Source: Geobacter sp. DSM 9736
GTDB taxonomy: Bacteria > Desulfobacterota > Desulfuromonadia > Geobacterales > Geobacteraceae
Assembly (NCBI RefSeq): GCF_900187405.1
Contig: NZ_LT896716.1
Coordinates: forward strand, 806,001-870,000
Direction of reading: 5' to 3'
DNA length: 64,000 nt
Position 1 is the stretch's first letter. Every line of letters begins with the position of its first letter. A program made the position numbers and the translations under genes. The notes beneath the pieces were generated by a model that did no database searches, was not told the origin of the DNA, and worked only from the letters and a program-made list of their open reading frames with translations. Shown here piece after piece: positions 52,205-61,949 of this stretch.

Positions 52205-52795
52205 ATGCCCGGGAAGCCAATCGCTGCCGTACTCATGCTTCTACTTCCGGCGACCGTCAATGCGGCTGAGATCAGGCAAAGACCCTTCGAGTATTCATTC
52301 GAAGTAGCAAAAGCGCAGACCGATGATGTTTTTGCCATTTGTTCCAACTGTCCTGACGATCACATTTCCGCACTGCCTGCGCCTCCTCAACTGGCACTCC
52401 GTTTCGGGCAGAAGGCAGAGCCAACGGAAACACCAATCAGAACCGCAGCAGTGCGTGAAGTCAGCAAACCCGGGGCTACACTGCTGGGAACCATACATTT
52501 TCAATTGGACAGCGCGGTGTTGCCGGGGACTGAACGCTCAAAGCTCGAGGAGGTTATCAGCAGTATTCCGGCAGGGACGGCAGTGAACATCGATGGCTAC
52601 ACATGCAACCTCGGCAGTGCTGCTCATAACCTGCGCTTGTCGTTCAGCAGGGCACGAAGGGTTGCCGGGTATCTGGAATCGAAGGGCGTTCGGGTTCGGA
52701 AAGTCAGAGGGTTGGGCAAGTGCTGCGCGGTGTCCGACGACAGGCGGCTCAACCGTCGGGTTGAGATAACCGCTCGTGAAAAGGAGGGTGAGTGA
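52205..52795 (+). CDS. OmpA-like protein leading the transfer operon
   Basis: 196 residues. CAGGAGGA before the ATG, signal peptide IAAVLMLLLPATVNAA. The C-terminal OmpA-like domain is recognisable: TIHFQLDSAVLPGTERSKLE, VNIDGYTCNLGS, LRLSFSRARRVAGYLES, NRRVEITA. Usually this fold binds peptidoglycan; here it would anchor the conjugation apparatus. It overlaps the next gene by four bases. Confidence 0.8.
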   Translation: MPGKPIAAVLMLLLPATVNAAEIRQRPFEYSFEVAKAQTDDVFAICSNCPDDHISALPAPPQLALRFGQKAEPTETPIRTAAVREVSKPGATLLGTIHFQLDSAVLPGTERSKLEEVISSIPAGTAVNIDGYTCNLGSAAHNLRLSFSRARRVAGYLESKGVRVRKVRGLGKCCAVSDDRRLNRRVEITAREKEGE

Positions 52796-53577
52796 GGCGA
52801 GCGAAGTACAGGAATCTCGGAACGAAGGTCGGTGGCCTGGTCTTGATCGTAGTAACGACAGCAGGAATCTCCATAGCCAATGACAATTTCCAAACCGAAA
52901 GGGATGCCCTTCTGAAGACTTTCCCCAATCTGAGAGTGGACAGGGTGAGTGAATCGCCAGTCAAGGGGTTGTACGAGATTGTTGCGGGCAACCAGGTTTT
53001 CTATTTCAGCCCGGATGGCTATCTGATGTTCGGCGAGCTGTGGAGCAGGGAGGGAAAGAACCTCACTGCCGAGGTGCGAGAACAGGTCCTTGCAGAAAAG
53101 GTGAAGAGCATTCCTCTCGACAAGGCGCTGAGGATCGGCTCCGGACCTCACCGCGTCATCGAGTTCACCGATCCCGACTGCCGTTACTGCAGAAAGGTTG
53201 ACGAGTTCCTTTCAAAGCGTACGGACGTTTCCCGGTACATCTTCTTTTTCCCGCTCAGGAAGCTTCACCCCGACTCGGAGAAAAAGTCGCGCTACATCCT
53301 GTCGCACAAGGAGAAGGAGCATGCATTTCGTGAGGTTTTCAGCGGTTCGCTGGATGGTAAGACGATTCCGCAGGGTGAAGGGGCAGGTGGGCAACTGGAG
53401 GAAATGGAGAGTATCGCCCGGAGTATCGGCGTGCAGGGAACGCCTGCCATCTGGATAGACGGTAACTCTGTCAACGGCGCGGACATCCCCCGTATCGCGG
53501 CACTTCTCGAAGGGAAGGGGGGGAAGGGGAAAGACGGACTTCACCAACAGGAGCAAAGGCAGGAAATCAAACAATAA
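52792..53577 (+). CDS. DsbC-like disulfide isomerase of the transfer operon
   Basis: 261 residues, GTG start overlapping the previous stop. Signal-type helix (VGGLVLIVVTTAGISIAN). The N-terminal dimerisation domain and the catalytic thioredoxin fold are visible with CRYC in FTDPDCRYCRKVDEF and cis-Pro in GVQGTPAIWIDG. It would correct disulfides in the cysteine-rich transfer proteins at the end of this operon. F-type systems often carry such a gene (TrbB or DsbC). Confidence 0.88.
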   Translation: MRRAKYRNLGTKVGGLVLIVVTTAGISIANDNFQTERDALLKTFPNLRVDRVSESPVKGLYEIVAGNQVFYFSPDGYLMFGELWSREGKNLTAEVREQVLAEKVKSIPLDKALRIGSGPHRVIEFTDPDCRYCRKVDEFLSKRTDVSRYIFFFPLRKLHPDSEKKSRYILSHKEKEHAFREVFSGSLDGKTIPQGEGAGGQLEEMESIARSIGVQGTPAIWIDGNSVNGADIPRIAALLEGKGGKGKDGLHQQEQRQEIKQ

Positions 53578-53592
53578 AAGGAGCAGCAAAAA

Positions 53593-53901
53593 ATGAAGAA
53601 TCACAGGTTCAAGAAGCTTGTAGCAGCGTCCGTCGTCGCTTCAATTTCGACCTTCCTGGCGACTCAGGCCATGGCCATCACGGCTCCTGCAGCCGGTTCC
53701 TTCGGTTACGAGGCATACAACTTCCTTGTCACAACTATTCTGAAGGGCCCCTTTGGTGCTATCGCGGCCATTCTCCTTTTCCTGATAACCATCATGCTCC
53801 TCGTGAAGCAGCAGATGGTTCCGGGGCTCATTTGTCTTACCGCGGCGATAGTGCTGATCAACGTATCCAATATGGTGACCGCACTGGGCGCAATTTACTG
53901 A
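53593..53901 (+). CDS. traA: TraA-type conjugative pilin
   Basis: 102 residues. A long leader (KKLVAASVVASISTFLATQA) precedes the mature part, about 70 residues with two hydrophobic helices (FGAIAAILLFLITIMLLVKQ and GLICLTAAIVLINVSNMVTA). This is the TraA pilin plan. It lies just before traL, as in F and related elements. Confidence 0.85.
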   Translation: MKNHRFKKLVAASVVASISTFLATQAMAITAPAAGSFGYEAYNFLVTTILKGPFGAIAAILLFLITIMLLVKQQMVPGLICLTAAIVLINVSNMVTALGAIY

Positions 53902-53923
53902 TCCAAAGTATCCGAGAGACGTC

Positions 53924-54193
53924 ATGAACGAAGTCAGGTTTCCCCAGTATCTCAATAAGCCGTTTCAGATTCTCATGTTCGAGTCGGACGAACTGGCTTT
54001 CATGGTCCTCGGCTATGTCCTTGCCCAAAGGTTCGGCGGGTTCTTCTGGATAATCATGTTCCTCCTGCCATGGGGGTACAGCCGCCTGAAGAAAAGCTAT
54101 CCGAGGGGATTTCTGAGACACACCCTCTACTTCATCGGGATTACTCCGCTGAAAGGATACCCGCATTTCTTCCAGAACAAGTTTATCGATTGA
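53924..54193 (+). CDS. traL: Type IV secretion protein TraL
   Basis: 89 residues. TraL-type: VRFPQYLNKPFQILMFESDE, hydrophobic LAFMVLGYVLAQRFGGFFW and the C-terminal HTLYFIGITPLKGYPHFFQN. Small inner-membrane component needed for pilus assembly. Confidence 0.88.
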   Translation: MNEVRFPQYLNKPFQILMFESDELAFMVLGYVLAQRFGGFFWIIMFLLPWGYSRLKKSYPRGFLRHTLYFIGITPLKGYPHFFQNKFID

Positions 54194-54207
54194 AACGGAG
54201 GCACCAG

Positions 54208-54786
54208 GTGCAGTTACAGCTGTTCACCAGCAAAGCCGCAAACACATTTGCCGAGAACCGGATGCTCAAGTTCACCGTCCTGGTGCTTCTGGCGGCGGTT
54301 ATCGTTCTCTCGCTCTGTGTAGTGACGGTAATGAACAAGGAGCGGGTGATCCTTGTCCCGCCGGTCATCAACTCCAAGATAATGATCAGCGGTGATAAGG
54401 CATCGGAAGATTACCTGCGGGAGTTTACCCGGTACATCATCAGCCTTGCTCTCACCTACAACCCTGCCAATGCCAGGAACCAGTTCAGCGAGCTGCTTGC
54501 AGTGTATGACCCGGCGGGGTTTCCGAACGCACGGAAGGAACTCTACGAGCTTGCCGACAGAGTCGAGAACACCAGGGCTTCCAGCGCCTTCCACATCCAG
54601 ACCATGACATGCCATCCGGATAAGAACCTGATTGAGGTCGAGGGCTCGAAGATGACCTACATCGGGGAGATGAAGGCAGACATCATTCAGACCGTCTACC
54701 TCGTCGAGTACCGCTTCGATAACGGAAGGTTCATTCTGACCCGGCTCTACGAGAAGCCGACCGGCAACAACACAAGCACGAAGTAG
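54208..54786 (+). CDS. traE: Type IV secretion protein TraE
   Basis: 192 residues from the GTG at 54208 (GGAGG site). TraE/VirB5-8-like bitopic protein: helix MLKFTVLVLLAAVIVLSLCV then a periplasmic domain (YIISLALTYNPANARNQFSE, MTYIGEMKADIIQTVYLVEY). It follows traL by 14 bp. Part of the inner-membrane scaffold. Confidence 0.85.
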   Translation: MQLQLFTSKAANTFAENRMLKFTVLVLLAAVIVLSLCVVTVMNKERVILVPPVINSKIMISGDKASEDYLREFTRYIISLALTYNPANARNQFSELLAVYDPAGFPNARKELYELADRVENTRASSAFHIQTMTCHPDKNLIEVEGSKMTYIGEMKADIIQTVYLVEYRFDNGRFILTRLYEKPTGNNTSTK

Positions 54787-54796
54787 AGGGATTGTG

Positions 54797-55744
54797 ATGT
54801 ACAGGATTCTGATAATTGCCGCTTTGATGCTGCCTGCGATTGCAGTTGCAGCGGATCATGTCGTGATGCCGTTCGAACCCGGCGCTACCGACCGCAAGGC
54901 CGCTTTGGATGTCAAGAGTGACGAGACGGGGGCCGAAGGTGAGTGGCCAATGGTGGTCTCTCCTGAAGTTACTACTAAAATCCGCCTTTCAAGCTCCGAC
55001 GTGAACCGTATCTCCTGTTCCACAGTAATCCGGGATGCGCTTACCTCCACGGAAAAAGGGGTGGTCATAAAGATCACCGGAAGAGATGCATTCGTCAAAT
55101 TCAAGGTCACGAAGCGCCCCGACAAGATGGTTTACTCCACCACCCCGACCGAACTCTACGTCGTCTGTGGTGACGAAACTTACTCCATGGTCGCCGTTCC
55201 GCAGCGGATTCCCTCCCAGACGATCAGGCTCTCCTCCGGCAAAATCAGAAAGATGAAGGACAATGCCGCGCTCTACGCCGGGCTTCCCTTCGAGAAGATG
55301 ATGCTGAAGGCGATCCAGGATGTCTATACCGAGCAGATTCCCGACTCTTACACCGTCACCGGAAAGGATCAGCGCTTCGATTCTTACCGTGAGCTCCGCC
55401 TGGTCCTGAAGAGGGTTGTTGATGTGGAAGGGGAGGGGCTACGGATCAAGGAGTACCTGGTGTCACTGAAAGAAGGCACCAAGGAATTCAGGATGAACGA
55501 GAAGATGTTCATCAGGACGGAACTCGTGGAGAATCCGGTGGCCATTTCCATTGAGCGGCATGTGCTTCGTCCGGGCGATACGACAAGGGCCTTTGTCGTT
55601 GAGCAACGGGGTGAACGGCAGGGGCTTTCCCGGAAGCTCGAATCCGATCTCCCGGTAGTTGAGGACACGGGAAAGAGACAGAAGACGCCTGCAAAAGGGG
55701 GGGAGGAGGCAGCAGATAGGCGGGAGGCTGAGGATGAAGAATAG
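54797..55744 (+). CDS. traK: Type IV secretion protein TraK (outer-membrane core)
   Basis: 315 residues, signal peptide ILIIAALMLPAIAVAADHV. TraK (VirB9-like) secretin-type fold: VVSPEVTTKIRLSSSDVNRI, FVKFKVTKRPDKMVYST, TPTELYVVCGD, and C-terminal β strands. The C-terminal 60 residues are charged (RKLESDLPVVEDTGKRQKTP). GTG one codon upstream is an alternative start. Confidence 0.85.
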   Translation: MYRILIIAALMLPAIAVAADHVVMPFEPGATDRKAALDVKSDETGAEGEWPMVVSPEVTTKIRLSSSDVNRISCSTVIRDALTSTEKGVVIKITGRDAFVKFKVTKRPDKMVYSTTPTELYVVCGDETYSMVAVPQRIPSQTIRLSSGKIRKMKDNAALYAGLPFEKMMLKAIQDVYTEQIPDSYTVTGKDQRFDSYRELRLVLKRVVDVEGEGLRIKEYLVSLKEGTKEFRMNEKMFIRTELVENPVAISIERHVLRPGDTTRAFVVEQRGERQGLSRKLESDLPVVEDTGKRQKTPAKGGEEAADRREAEDEE

Positions 55745-56981
55745 GATCAAAGTTTTCTGGAGCGGGCTTAGCTCTAAGAGGCGAAAGGAACTCGCCATAG
55801 CCGGGGTAGGCTGTGGACTCCTCTTTCTGAGTTTACTGGGGTACCTCGTAACCCGTGACAGAACGGCCTCTCCTGCTGAGGCTAAAAAGCCGTCAGTTCT
55901 CGCTCTTGAGCCTAAACTGCTTGAGAAGAGCCAGATGCTCGAGACCCAGAAAGAGCTCTCTCAAAAGGATGAGGAGCTGAAAAAGTACAAGGAACAGATA
56001 GAAGCCATAAAGGCAGGTGCAGCAATTCTTCCCGGACAGCCGCCTGTCCCGGCGCAGCCCGCAGTCGCACAGGGAGAAACAGCCCAGGTCAAACATGGAG
56101 ATGCTTCTATGGGCAACAAAGGAATAAAGAACCATCCTGTCATTCCCCCACCGCCTCCGGCCCTTCCGAATACACCACTTCCTCCACCACCGCCACCGCC
56201 TGTGCCTGTGCACGGGGCCGATCACGCAGGGCTGAATGCGCCTCCTGCGGAGACGGAAATCGGCGACATTGCTTTTGTCTCCAGTGGCGTCTCACCGAAA
56301 ACCGCTCAGTCTGAGGATAAAAAAAAAGAGCCGGCCGCCTTGTATTTACCCCCTTCTTTCATGGAGGCGATTCTCCTGAGTGGCTTGGACGCGCCTACCT
56401 CGTCGGAGGCCAAAGGTAACCCGGTGCCGGCACTCCTGAAGGTAAAGACGCCTGCCTTTCTCCCAAACTCGGTACGTGCCGACCTCAAAGGCTGTTACGT
56501 GATAGCTGATGGAAAAGGGAACCTCGCTACGGAGCGTGCGGAACTTCTGCTCGTTTCCCTGTCGTGCCTCGACAGGAAGGGGAGGGCGGTTATCGACCAG
56601 AAGGTGAAGGGATTCGTGGTGGACCAGGATTCCAAGATCGGCCTTCGCGGGCGCGTCGTCGCCAAGATGGGGAGCATGATCGCCAGGTCGATGATCGCCG
56701 GCTTTTTCGGGGGAGTGGGCGATGTTCTCAAATCCTCTGCAACCACAACTGCGATCAGTCCTCTGGGAACGACCCAGACAATCAGTCCCACTGATCTGGC
56801 TAAAGCCGGAGTAGGGAACGGTCTCGCCGCGGGTTTCAAGGACATCGAGAAGTTCTACATGGAGCTGGCCCATCAGACCATGCCGGTGATCGAGGTCTCC
56901 GCGGCCAAGCCGGTGACGCTCGTGATCAGTGAAGGTGTGAACCTGGAGATAAAGAAGATACGCAAGGGAGGCGTAAAGTGA
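55734..56981 (+). CDS. traB: Type IV secretion protein TraB (VirB10-like)
   Basis: 415 residues from the ATG at 55734 (GGGAGG site), overlapping traK. Cytoplasmic N-terminus, one helix (LAIAGVGCGLLFLSLLGYLV), coiled coil (ETQKELSQKDEELKKYKEQ), a proline-rich linker (PPPPPALPNTPLPPPPPPP), and the VirB10/TraB C-terminal domain (SVRADLKGCYVIADGKGNLA, AAKPVTLVISEGVNLEI). It spans both membranes. Confidence 0.9.
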   Translation: MKNRIKVFWSGLSSKRRKELAIAGVGCGLLFLSLLGYLVTRDRTASPAEAKKPSVLALEPKLLEKSQMLETQKELSQKDEELKKYKEQIEAIKAGAAILPGQPPVPAQPAVAQGETAQVKHGDASMGNKGIKNHPVIPPPPPALPNTPLPPPPPPPVPVHGADHAGLNAPPAETEIGDIAFVSSGVSPKTAQSEDKKKEPAALYLPPSFMEAILLSGLDAPTSSEAKGNPVPALLKVKTPAFLPNSVRADLKGCYVIADGKGNLATERAELLLVSLSCLDRKGRAVIDQKVKGFVVDQDSKIGLRGRVVAKMGSMIARSMIAGFFGGVGDVLKSSATTTAISPLGTTQTISPTDLAKAGVGNGLAAGFKDIEKFYMELAHQTMPVIEVSAAKPVTLVISEGVNLEIKKIRKGGVK

Positions 56982-57517
56982 AAAAGGCTCTCTTTCTGAT
57001 CGTCATACCGGCGCTCCTCAGCGGCTGTGCCCTGTTCAACCCCTATGAAAGCGACTTCAACTGTCCGGATACCTTCAAAGGGAAATGCGCTTCGGTGCGC
57101 CAGGTATACATGGAGGATGCAGCCGGGCCGCAGCCCGCCAAGCCGGCGCCGAAAACGGACTGCACCACCGTTTACAGCGGGATAGAGGGAGAAGGTCCGG
57201 TTACTGCCTGCACCGATGCTGCCACCGCCGATACTGGCAAGACAGCGTCTGAAATTTCATCAACAGCTCCCGCCCCAGGAAATGCCGAAGAGACGAACTT
57301 CAACCAGTATCGTTCCGCTCTCTACGACAAGTTCAACGGACTTCTCAAGGAACCCCGGACGCCGATTGTCGCTCCACCCAAGGTCATGCGTGTGCTGCTT
57401 CTGCCGTACACGGGCCAGGACAACGAGTTCTACATGCTCCGCTACGTCTACTTCTTCGTGGACAAGCCGCGATGGATCCTGGGGGATTCTGTCACTGCCG
57501 AAGGGGAGGATGAATAG
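56978..57517 (+). CDS. traV: Type IV secretion lipoprotein TraV
   Basis: 179 residues, GTG start overlapping the traB stop. Signal peptide ALFLIVIPALLSGC with lipobox, then NPYESDFNCPDTFKGKCASV, the TraV cysteine signature. The middle is Ala/Pro-rich, and the C-terminus carries KVMRVLLLPYTGQDNEFY. VirB7-like lipoprotein stabilising TraK/TraB. Confidence 0.88.
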   Translation: MKKALFLIVIPALLSGCALFNPYESDFNCPDTFKGKCASVRQVYMEDAAGPQPAKPAPKTDCTTVYSGIEGEGPVTACTDAATADTGKTASEISSTAPAPGNAEETNFNQYRSALYDKFNGLLKEPRTPIVAPPKVMRVLLLPYTGQDNEFYMLRYVYFFVDKPRWILGDSVTAEGEDE

Positions 57518-57519
57518 CC

Positions 57520-59976
57520 ATGGGCCTGTTTGCACGAGCAGCCGGAGGCCCGGAGGTCGGCCCGGCAGTTGATGAAGTCGTTGGGCTATCTGAACGGGAC
57601 AGGCTTGGCAGTTTCTTTCCGTGGATCGCCTACGATGAAAAGGAGAGCTTCTACTTCAACGCCGACGACACTGTCGGGATGTTGTGGGAGTGCTCGCCCA
57701 TGTGCTTTGCGGGGGAGACGACAATCACGACCCTGCAGGCGCTCTTCCGGCTGAACGTTCCGGAAAGGACTGTCGTACAGTTCATCCTTTTCGCCGACCC
57801 TCACGTGGAGCCAATCCTTGAAGACTTCCGTGCAATGAAGACACGGAGTTCAACTCTCGTGCGGGAGGTGAGTGACAATCTCGCCCGTTTCTACGAAGGG
57901 GGCAAAGAAGGGCTCGCCAGTCTCAACGGCATTCCCGTCCGCAATTTCCGCTCCTTCCTGGCGGTAAAATTCCCCGTTTCAGAGATGGAGAAGCTCAATC
58001 TCGGCGAGATCCGCGGGACGATACACGAGACGCTGCAGGGTGCGGGTCTACATCCCGGGAATGTCGATCCTGCCATCCTGCTGGATTGGCTTCGCAGGCT
58101 TCTGAACGACGAGGTTTCACTCAACAATTTCAATTACGACGAGGGAAAGGAAATCCGCAGGCAGGTATTCTTTTCCACCCCCGTCGAGACGAAGTTCGCC
58201 CGCATCGACATCGGCAGGAAGCATTTCCGCTGCATCACTCCCCGTGTCTACCCCAAAAGGGGGAGCATCATCCAGACCAACAAGCTCTTTGGCGGGATCA
58301 TGGGGCAGCTCACCGACGGAGATCAGATACGGACGCCGTTTCTCTTCAGCATCAACATCCTGATGAAGAACCAGAAAAGGAAGCTTCACACGAAATGTAA
58401 CGTGATCCTGCAGCAGAAAGGTGTTGGCTCCTTCGCTCCCTCCCTTGCGAGGAAACAGGAAGAGCACATGTGGGCCGCCGACGAACTTGAACGCGGGACG
58501 CTTTTTCTGAAGGTAATTCCGACACTCTGGGTCTACGGCAGCGATGAACGGCTGGTGAACGAGTCCGTCAGCCGGGCAAAGCGGGTGTGGGAGGGGCAGA
58601 ACTTCGTGATGCAGGAGGACAGGGGAATTCTCATGCCCCTTTTCCTTCTGTCGCTGCCGTTCGGCCTCTACGACGTGAAGGGGAATGTGGAGACCCTCGA
58701 CCGGGACCATGTGATGCCGGTGGATTCCATTGCCGTGACCCTTCCCGTCCAGGGGGACTTCGCGGGACTGGGACGCCCGGCAATGCTGTTCACGGCCAGG
58801 AAAGGGCAGCTCTTCGGGCTCGACATCTTCCACAAGAAGGGGGTGAACAACCATAACGCCCTCATCTGCGGGACTTCCGGGGGCGGCAAGAGCTTCTTTC
58901 TCAACTATCTCCTCTTCAACTACTACGCCATGAACGCCAAGATCCGGGTGATCGACATCGGCGGAAGCTACAAGAAGATGACCACCCTCTGCGGCGCCCG
59001 CTACCTCGACTTCTCCGAGGAGTCACAGGTCTGTCTGAACCCGTTTTCCAACATCGTCGACGTCGAGCACGACATCCCCACCATCGCCCCGATCGTGGCG
59101 CAGATGATCTTCTCTTCCGGAAACAACAGCCCCAGCGAGACGGAGATGACCCTCATCACCCAGGCCGTGCGCTGGGCCTGGAACCAGGAGGGAACAGACG
59201 CCTGCATCGACACCGTGCATGCATACCTGTCCAACTTCGACAGGTATTCGGCTGCCGGCGGCGAGATCAGGGAGGCAGCGACCAGGCTGGCCTTCAACAT
59301 GGACGACTTCAGGAGCTCCGGCGCCTTCGGCAGGTTCTTCAACGGCAGGAGCACCTTCGACATCTCCAATGACGACTTCGTGGTCCTGGAACTGGAGCAT
59401 CTCCTGCCGAAGAAGTCCCTCTTCCGTGTAGTCACGCTCCAGGTGATCAACGCGGTCACCATGGACCTCTACCTCTCCGACCGCTCGGACCGGCGTCTGG
59501 TCTGCTTCGACGAGGCATGGCAGTTCCTTGGGGAGAGCTCGACCCTCAAGCAGGTGATCGAAGAGGGATACCGGCGAGCGAGGAAGTACCACGGCTCGTT
59601 CACCATCTGCCTCCAATCGATCCTCGATACGCTGCGGTTCGGGGCGGTGGGGAACGTCATCCGGGAGAACTCCGCCTTCAAGTTCTTCCTGGAGTCCCCG
59701 GCGTTCGAGGAGGCAAGAAACCAGGGTGTCCTGGACTATGACGAATTCACCATGCAGATCCTGAAATCAACGAAGAGTCTTCGGCCGAAATACTCCGAGA
59801 TCTTCATGGACACCCCGCTGGGTATAGGCGTGGGCAGGCTTACCGTGGATCCATTTTCCTACTATGCCTTCACCTCGGACGGTGAAGAGATCGCTGAAAT
59901 CGACAGAATGGTGCTCGCAGGGATGAGCTATGAGGATGCAATTGGCGAAATGGTCCGCAAATACCGTGGCATCTAG
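57520..59976 (+). CDS. traC: Type IV secretion ATPase TraC (VirB4-like)
   Basis: 818 residues. TraC pattern: FFPWIAYDEKESFYFNADDT, Walker A CGTSGGGKSFFLNYLL (~residue 448), Walker B RRLVCFDEAWQF, then GYRRARKYHGSFTICLQS. Normal length. Cytoplasmic ATPase for pilus assembly. Confidence 0.95.
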   Translation: MGLFARAAGGPEVGPAVDEVVGLSERDRLGSFFPWIAYDEKESFYFNADDTVGMLWECSPMCFAGETTITTLQALFRLNVPERTVVQFILFADPHVEPILEDFRAMKTRSSTLVREVSDNLARFYEGGKEGLASLNGIPVRNFRSFLAVKFPVSEMEKLNLGEIRGTIHETLQGAGLHPGNVDPAILLDWLRRLLNDEVSLNNFNYDEGKEIRRQVFFSTPVETKFARIDIGRKHFRCITPRVYPKRGSIIQTNKLFGGIMGQLTDGDQIRTPFLFSINILMKNQKRKLHTKCNVILQQKGVGSFAPSLARKQEEHMWAADELERGTLFLKVIPTLWVYGSDERLVNESVSRAKRVWEGQNFVMQEDRGILMPLFLLSLPFGLYDVKGNVETLDRDHVMPVDSIAVTLPVQGDFAGLGRPAMLFTARKGQLFGLDIFHKKGVNNHNALICGTSGGGKSFFLNYLLFNYYAMNAKIRVIDIGGSYKKMTTLCGARYLDFSEESQVCLNPFSNIVDVEHDIPTIAPIVAQMIFSSGNNSPSETEMTLITQAVRWAWNQEGTDACIDTVHAYLSNFDRYSAAGGEIREAATRLAFNMDDFRSSGAFGRFFNGRSTFDISNDDFVVLELEHLLPKKSLFRVVTLQVINAVTMDLYLSDRSDRRLVCFDEAWQFLGESSTLKQVIEEGYRRARKYHGSFTICLQSILDTLRFGAVGNVIRENSAFKFFLESPAFEEARNQGVLDYDEFTMQILKSTKSLRPKYSEIFMDTPLGIGVGRLTVDPFSYYAFTSDGEEIAEIDRMVLAGMSYEDAIGEMVRKYRGI

Positions 59977-61933
59977 CCTCTGTCTCACGTTCATAACAGG
60001 GGCCGTCCTTGCCGGTGGCTATGAGGATGGAAAGTCGGGCGGAACTGCGTCGGCGCGGAATGTTCTGTCCCGATTTGGCAGCAAGGATACCTCCAACCTC
60101 AACATTTCCCAGCCGATGACGAGTCCGACGAAGCTGATGCAGACCATGGATGGTTCCCGGAGCTTCCAGGCAAACATCACTTCGCCGGCATCGGCGAAAT
60201 TCCTGGAAGTGTTCATCCAGCCGGGAGGGACCGGAGATCTGCAGAGGATAGTGGTCAGCCAGGATCTCGATACGAATGGGGCGTTCGACAACGTCCACAC
60301 CATTCCCCGTCCCGTGTCCGGGGTGTGCGGTAACGGTTACATCGCCTGTGATCCCGGAACCTGGAACCACTGCCGGTATTTCAAATGGGCGGCCGGTCCG
60401 GATGGAAAGCTGGCGGAGGCATCCGCCTCCATCACAGACCTCGGCGGCTGTTACTGCATCAATCAGAGCTGCGGCAGCAACCTCGTCTGGTCGAACAGCT
60501 CAGTCATCCTCCAGGATCTGGGAGGGGGGATCGTCAACGCCATCCATAATGGGAACACTGCCTTCACCATAACCAACGTGAGCTACGATCTCACGACCAT
60601 CGATTACTTCGGGCGTGTGACCGGAAGCACGACCACGGCGGCCGGGTCTATCAGTTCACTCACCTCCTCCCCCACGATCGGCACGCTCACCGGGTATTAC
60701 AGCAACTGGGGCGGACTCACATCGGCGCGGGACAATGCCGCAATGGCTCAGTCCACCGATCCTCAAAGCCTTTATTACCTCATATCCAACTCCGGCGCCG
60801 CTGCCCAGGCAAGCGGCAAGAGGAGTTCCTGCACCATAACCCGTAACAGCACGGTTGAGACAACCACCAGGACTATCAACGATTCCGGCACCGGACAGGC
60901 TTGTACGGACCATCTGATATTCATCCAGGTGCACAAGGTGAGCGACTACGATTACCAGCTCCAGTACATCGACTCCGGCCCCGGCGGGTTGGGTGCTGCA
61001 CATCATAATTGTGGAGACAACCCTGGCGGCAACGGGTGGCATGTGCTCAAAGATGTTGTGCTTCCACCGCCGGATCCGAACCGGCTGGAAAAGCTGATGC
61101 AGGCGAACCTTACACTCTCCAGCATCACGGGCCCAGGCTGCAATTCCGGTTCAGGGTCGGTGGACGGGATAGTCAACGGCTTCGATAGTCCCGTCCAGAC
61201 AAGCACGGCGTGCCCTGCTTCCGGAGCCCAGTCCCCCACCTTCAACTGGGGGTATTACTTCCAGTTGAAGACGGACCAGTACAACGAAGGGGTGGATGAC
61301 CAGTGTGCGACCCTTGAAAGCGACTCTTCATGCCGCCTGCAGAGCGAGACTGTTGACGGAGTCCAGACGTTTACCAACTTCAATTCCACCGGTCTTTCGC
61401 CCCTTCCCAGTTGCAGGAACTTTACGGGAGAAGTCGCTACCAATACGATCTGCCGCGCCTGGTGGCAGAAAAAACGCACCTACGTCTGCGGGAGCCAGGC
61501 GTACGACTTCTCTGCAATCGGGACCAGGTTCGGCACTGTCATTCCATCCGTCACGGACAATATCACCAGTCTCAACTTCGACGACAACACGCTCACGACT
61601 ACGGGATGGAGTGCGTCCAACGGCAGCATAACCCTCCCTGGCCGTGACCCGTCATTGACGTGCGAGCAGGCCTGCAAGACCAGGCTTCCGAAGACGGATA
61701 CCCAAGTGACGGTCACAGGTGACGTGACGGATATGAGGAATCCGGCGACCTCCTACGATTTCTTTTACAGGGTATGCGACCAGGACAATCACTGCCCTGC
61801 AGGCCCCGGCGAGGAGATCGTCAAGGACTGCCAGTGCATCAACGAGTTTGCCGAGGCGGCGACGATCATCCAGACGCTCCGGGTTGCGGGAAAAGACACC
61901 ATCTGCACCACCGGCAACAGGAAGCCCTTGTGA
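59930..61933 (+). CDS. traN: TraN-like mating-pair-stabilisation protein
   Basis: 667 residues, overlapping the traC end by 47 bp. Signal-type helix VASSLCLTFITGAVLAGG. Many cysteines across the protein, and the end CQCINEFAEAATIIQTLRV then AGKDTICTTG matches the TraN C-terminus (compare INEFPEA…AGQDTICS). TraN is an outer-membrane adhesin that stabilises donor-recipient pairs. The disulfide machinery upstream fits. A long Ser/Thr/Gly-rich middle makes it longer than F TraN. Start could also be the ATG at 59936. Confidence 0.75.
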   Translation: MRMQLAKWSANTVASSLCLTFITGAVLAGGYEDGKSGGTASARNVLSRFGSKDTSNLNISQPMTSPTKLMQTMDGSRSFQANITSPASAKFLEVFIQPGGTGDLQRIVVSQDLDTNGAFDNVHTIPRPVSGVCGNGYIACDPGTWNHCRYFKWAAGPDGKLAEASASITDLGGCYCINQSCGSNLVWSNSSVILQDLGGGIVNAIHNGNTAFTITNVSYDLTTIDYFGRVTGSTTTAAGSISSLTSSPTIGTLTGYYSNWGGLTSARDNAAMAQSTDPQSLYYLISNSGAAAQASGKRSSCTITRNSTVETTTRTINDSGTGQACTDHLIFIQVHKVSDYDYQLQYIDSGPGGLGAAHHNCGDNPGGNGWHVLKDVVLPPPDPNRLEKLMQANLTLSSITGPGCNSGSGSVDGIVNGFDSPVQTSTACPASGAQSPTFNWGYYFQLKTDQYNEGVDDQCATLESDSSCRLQSETVDGVQTFTNFNSTGLSPLPSCRNFTGEVATNTICRAWWQKKRTYVCGSQAYDFSAIGTRFGTVIPSVTDNITSLNFDDNTLTTTGWSASNGSITLPGRDPSLTCEQACKTRLPKTDTQVTVTGDVTDMRNPATSYDFFYRVCDQDNHCPAGPGEEIVKDCQCINEFAEAATIIQTLRVAGKDTICTTGNRKPL

Positions 61934-61949
61934 GGTCGGGGTAAGACAG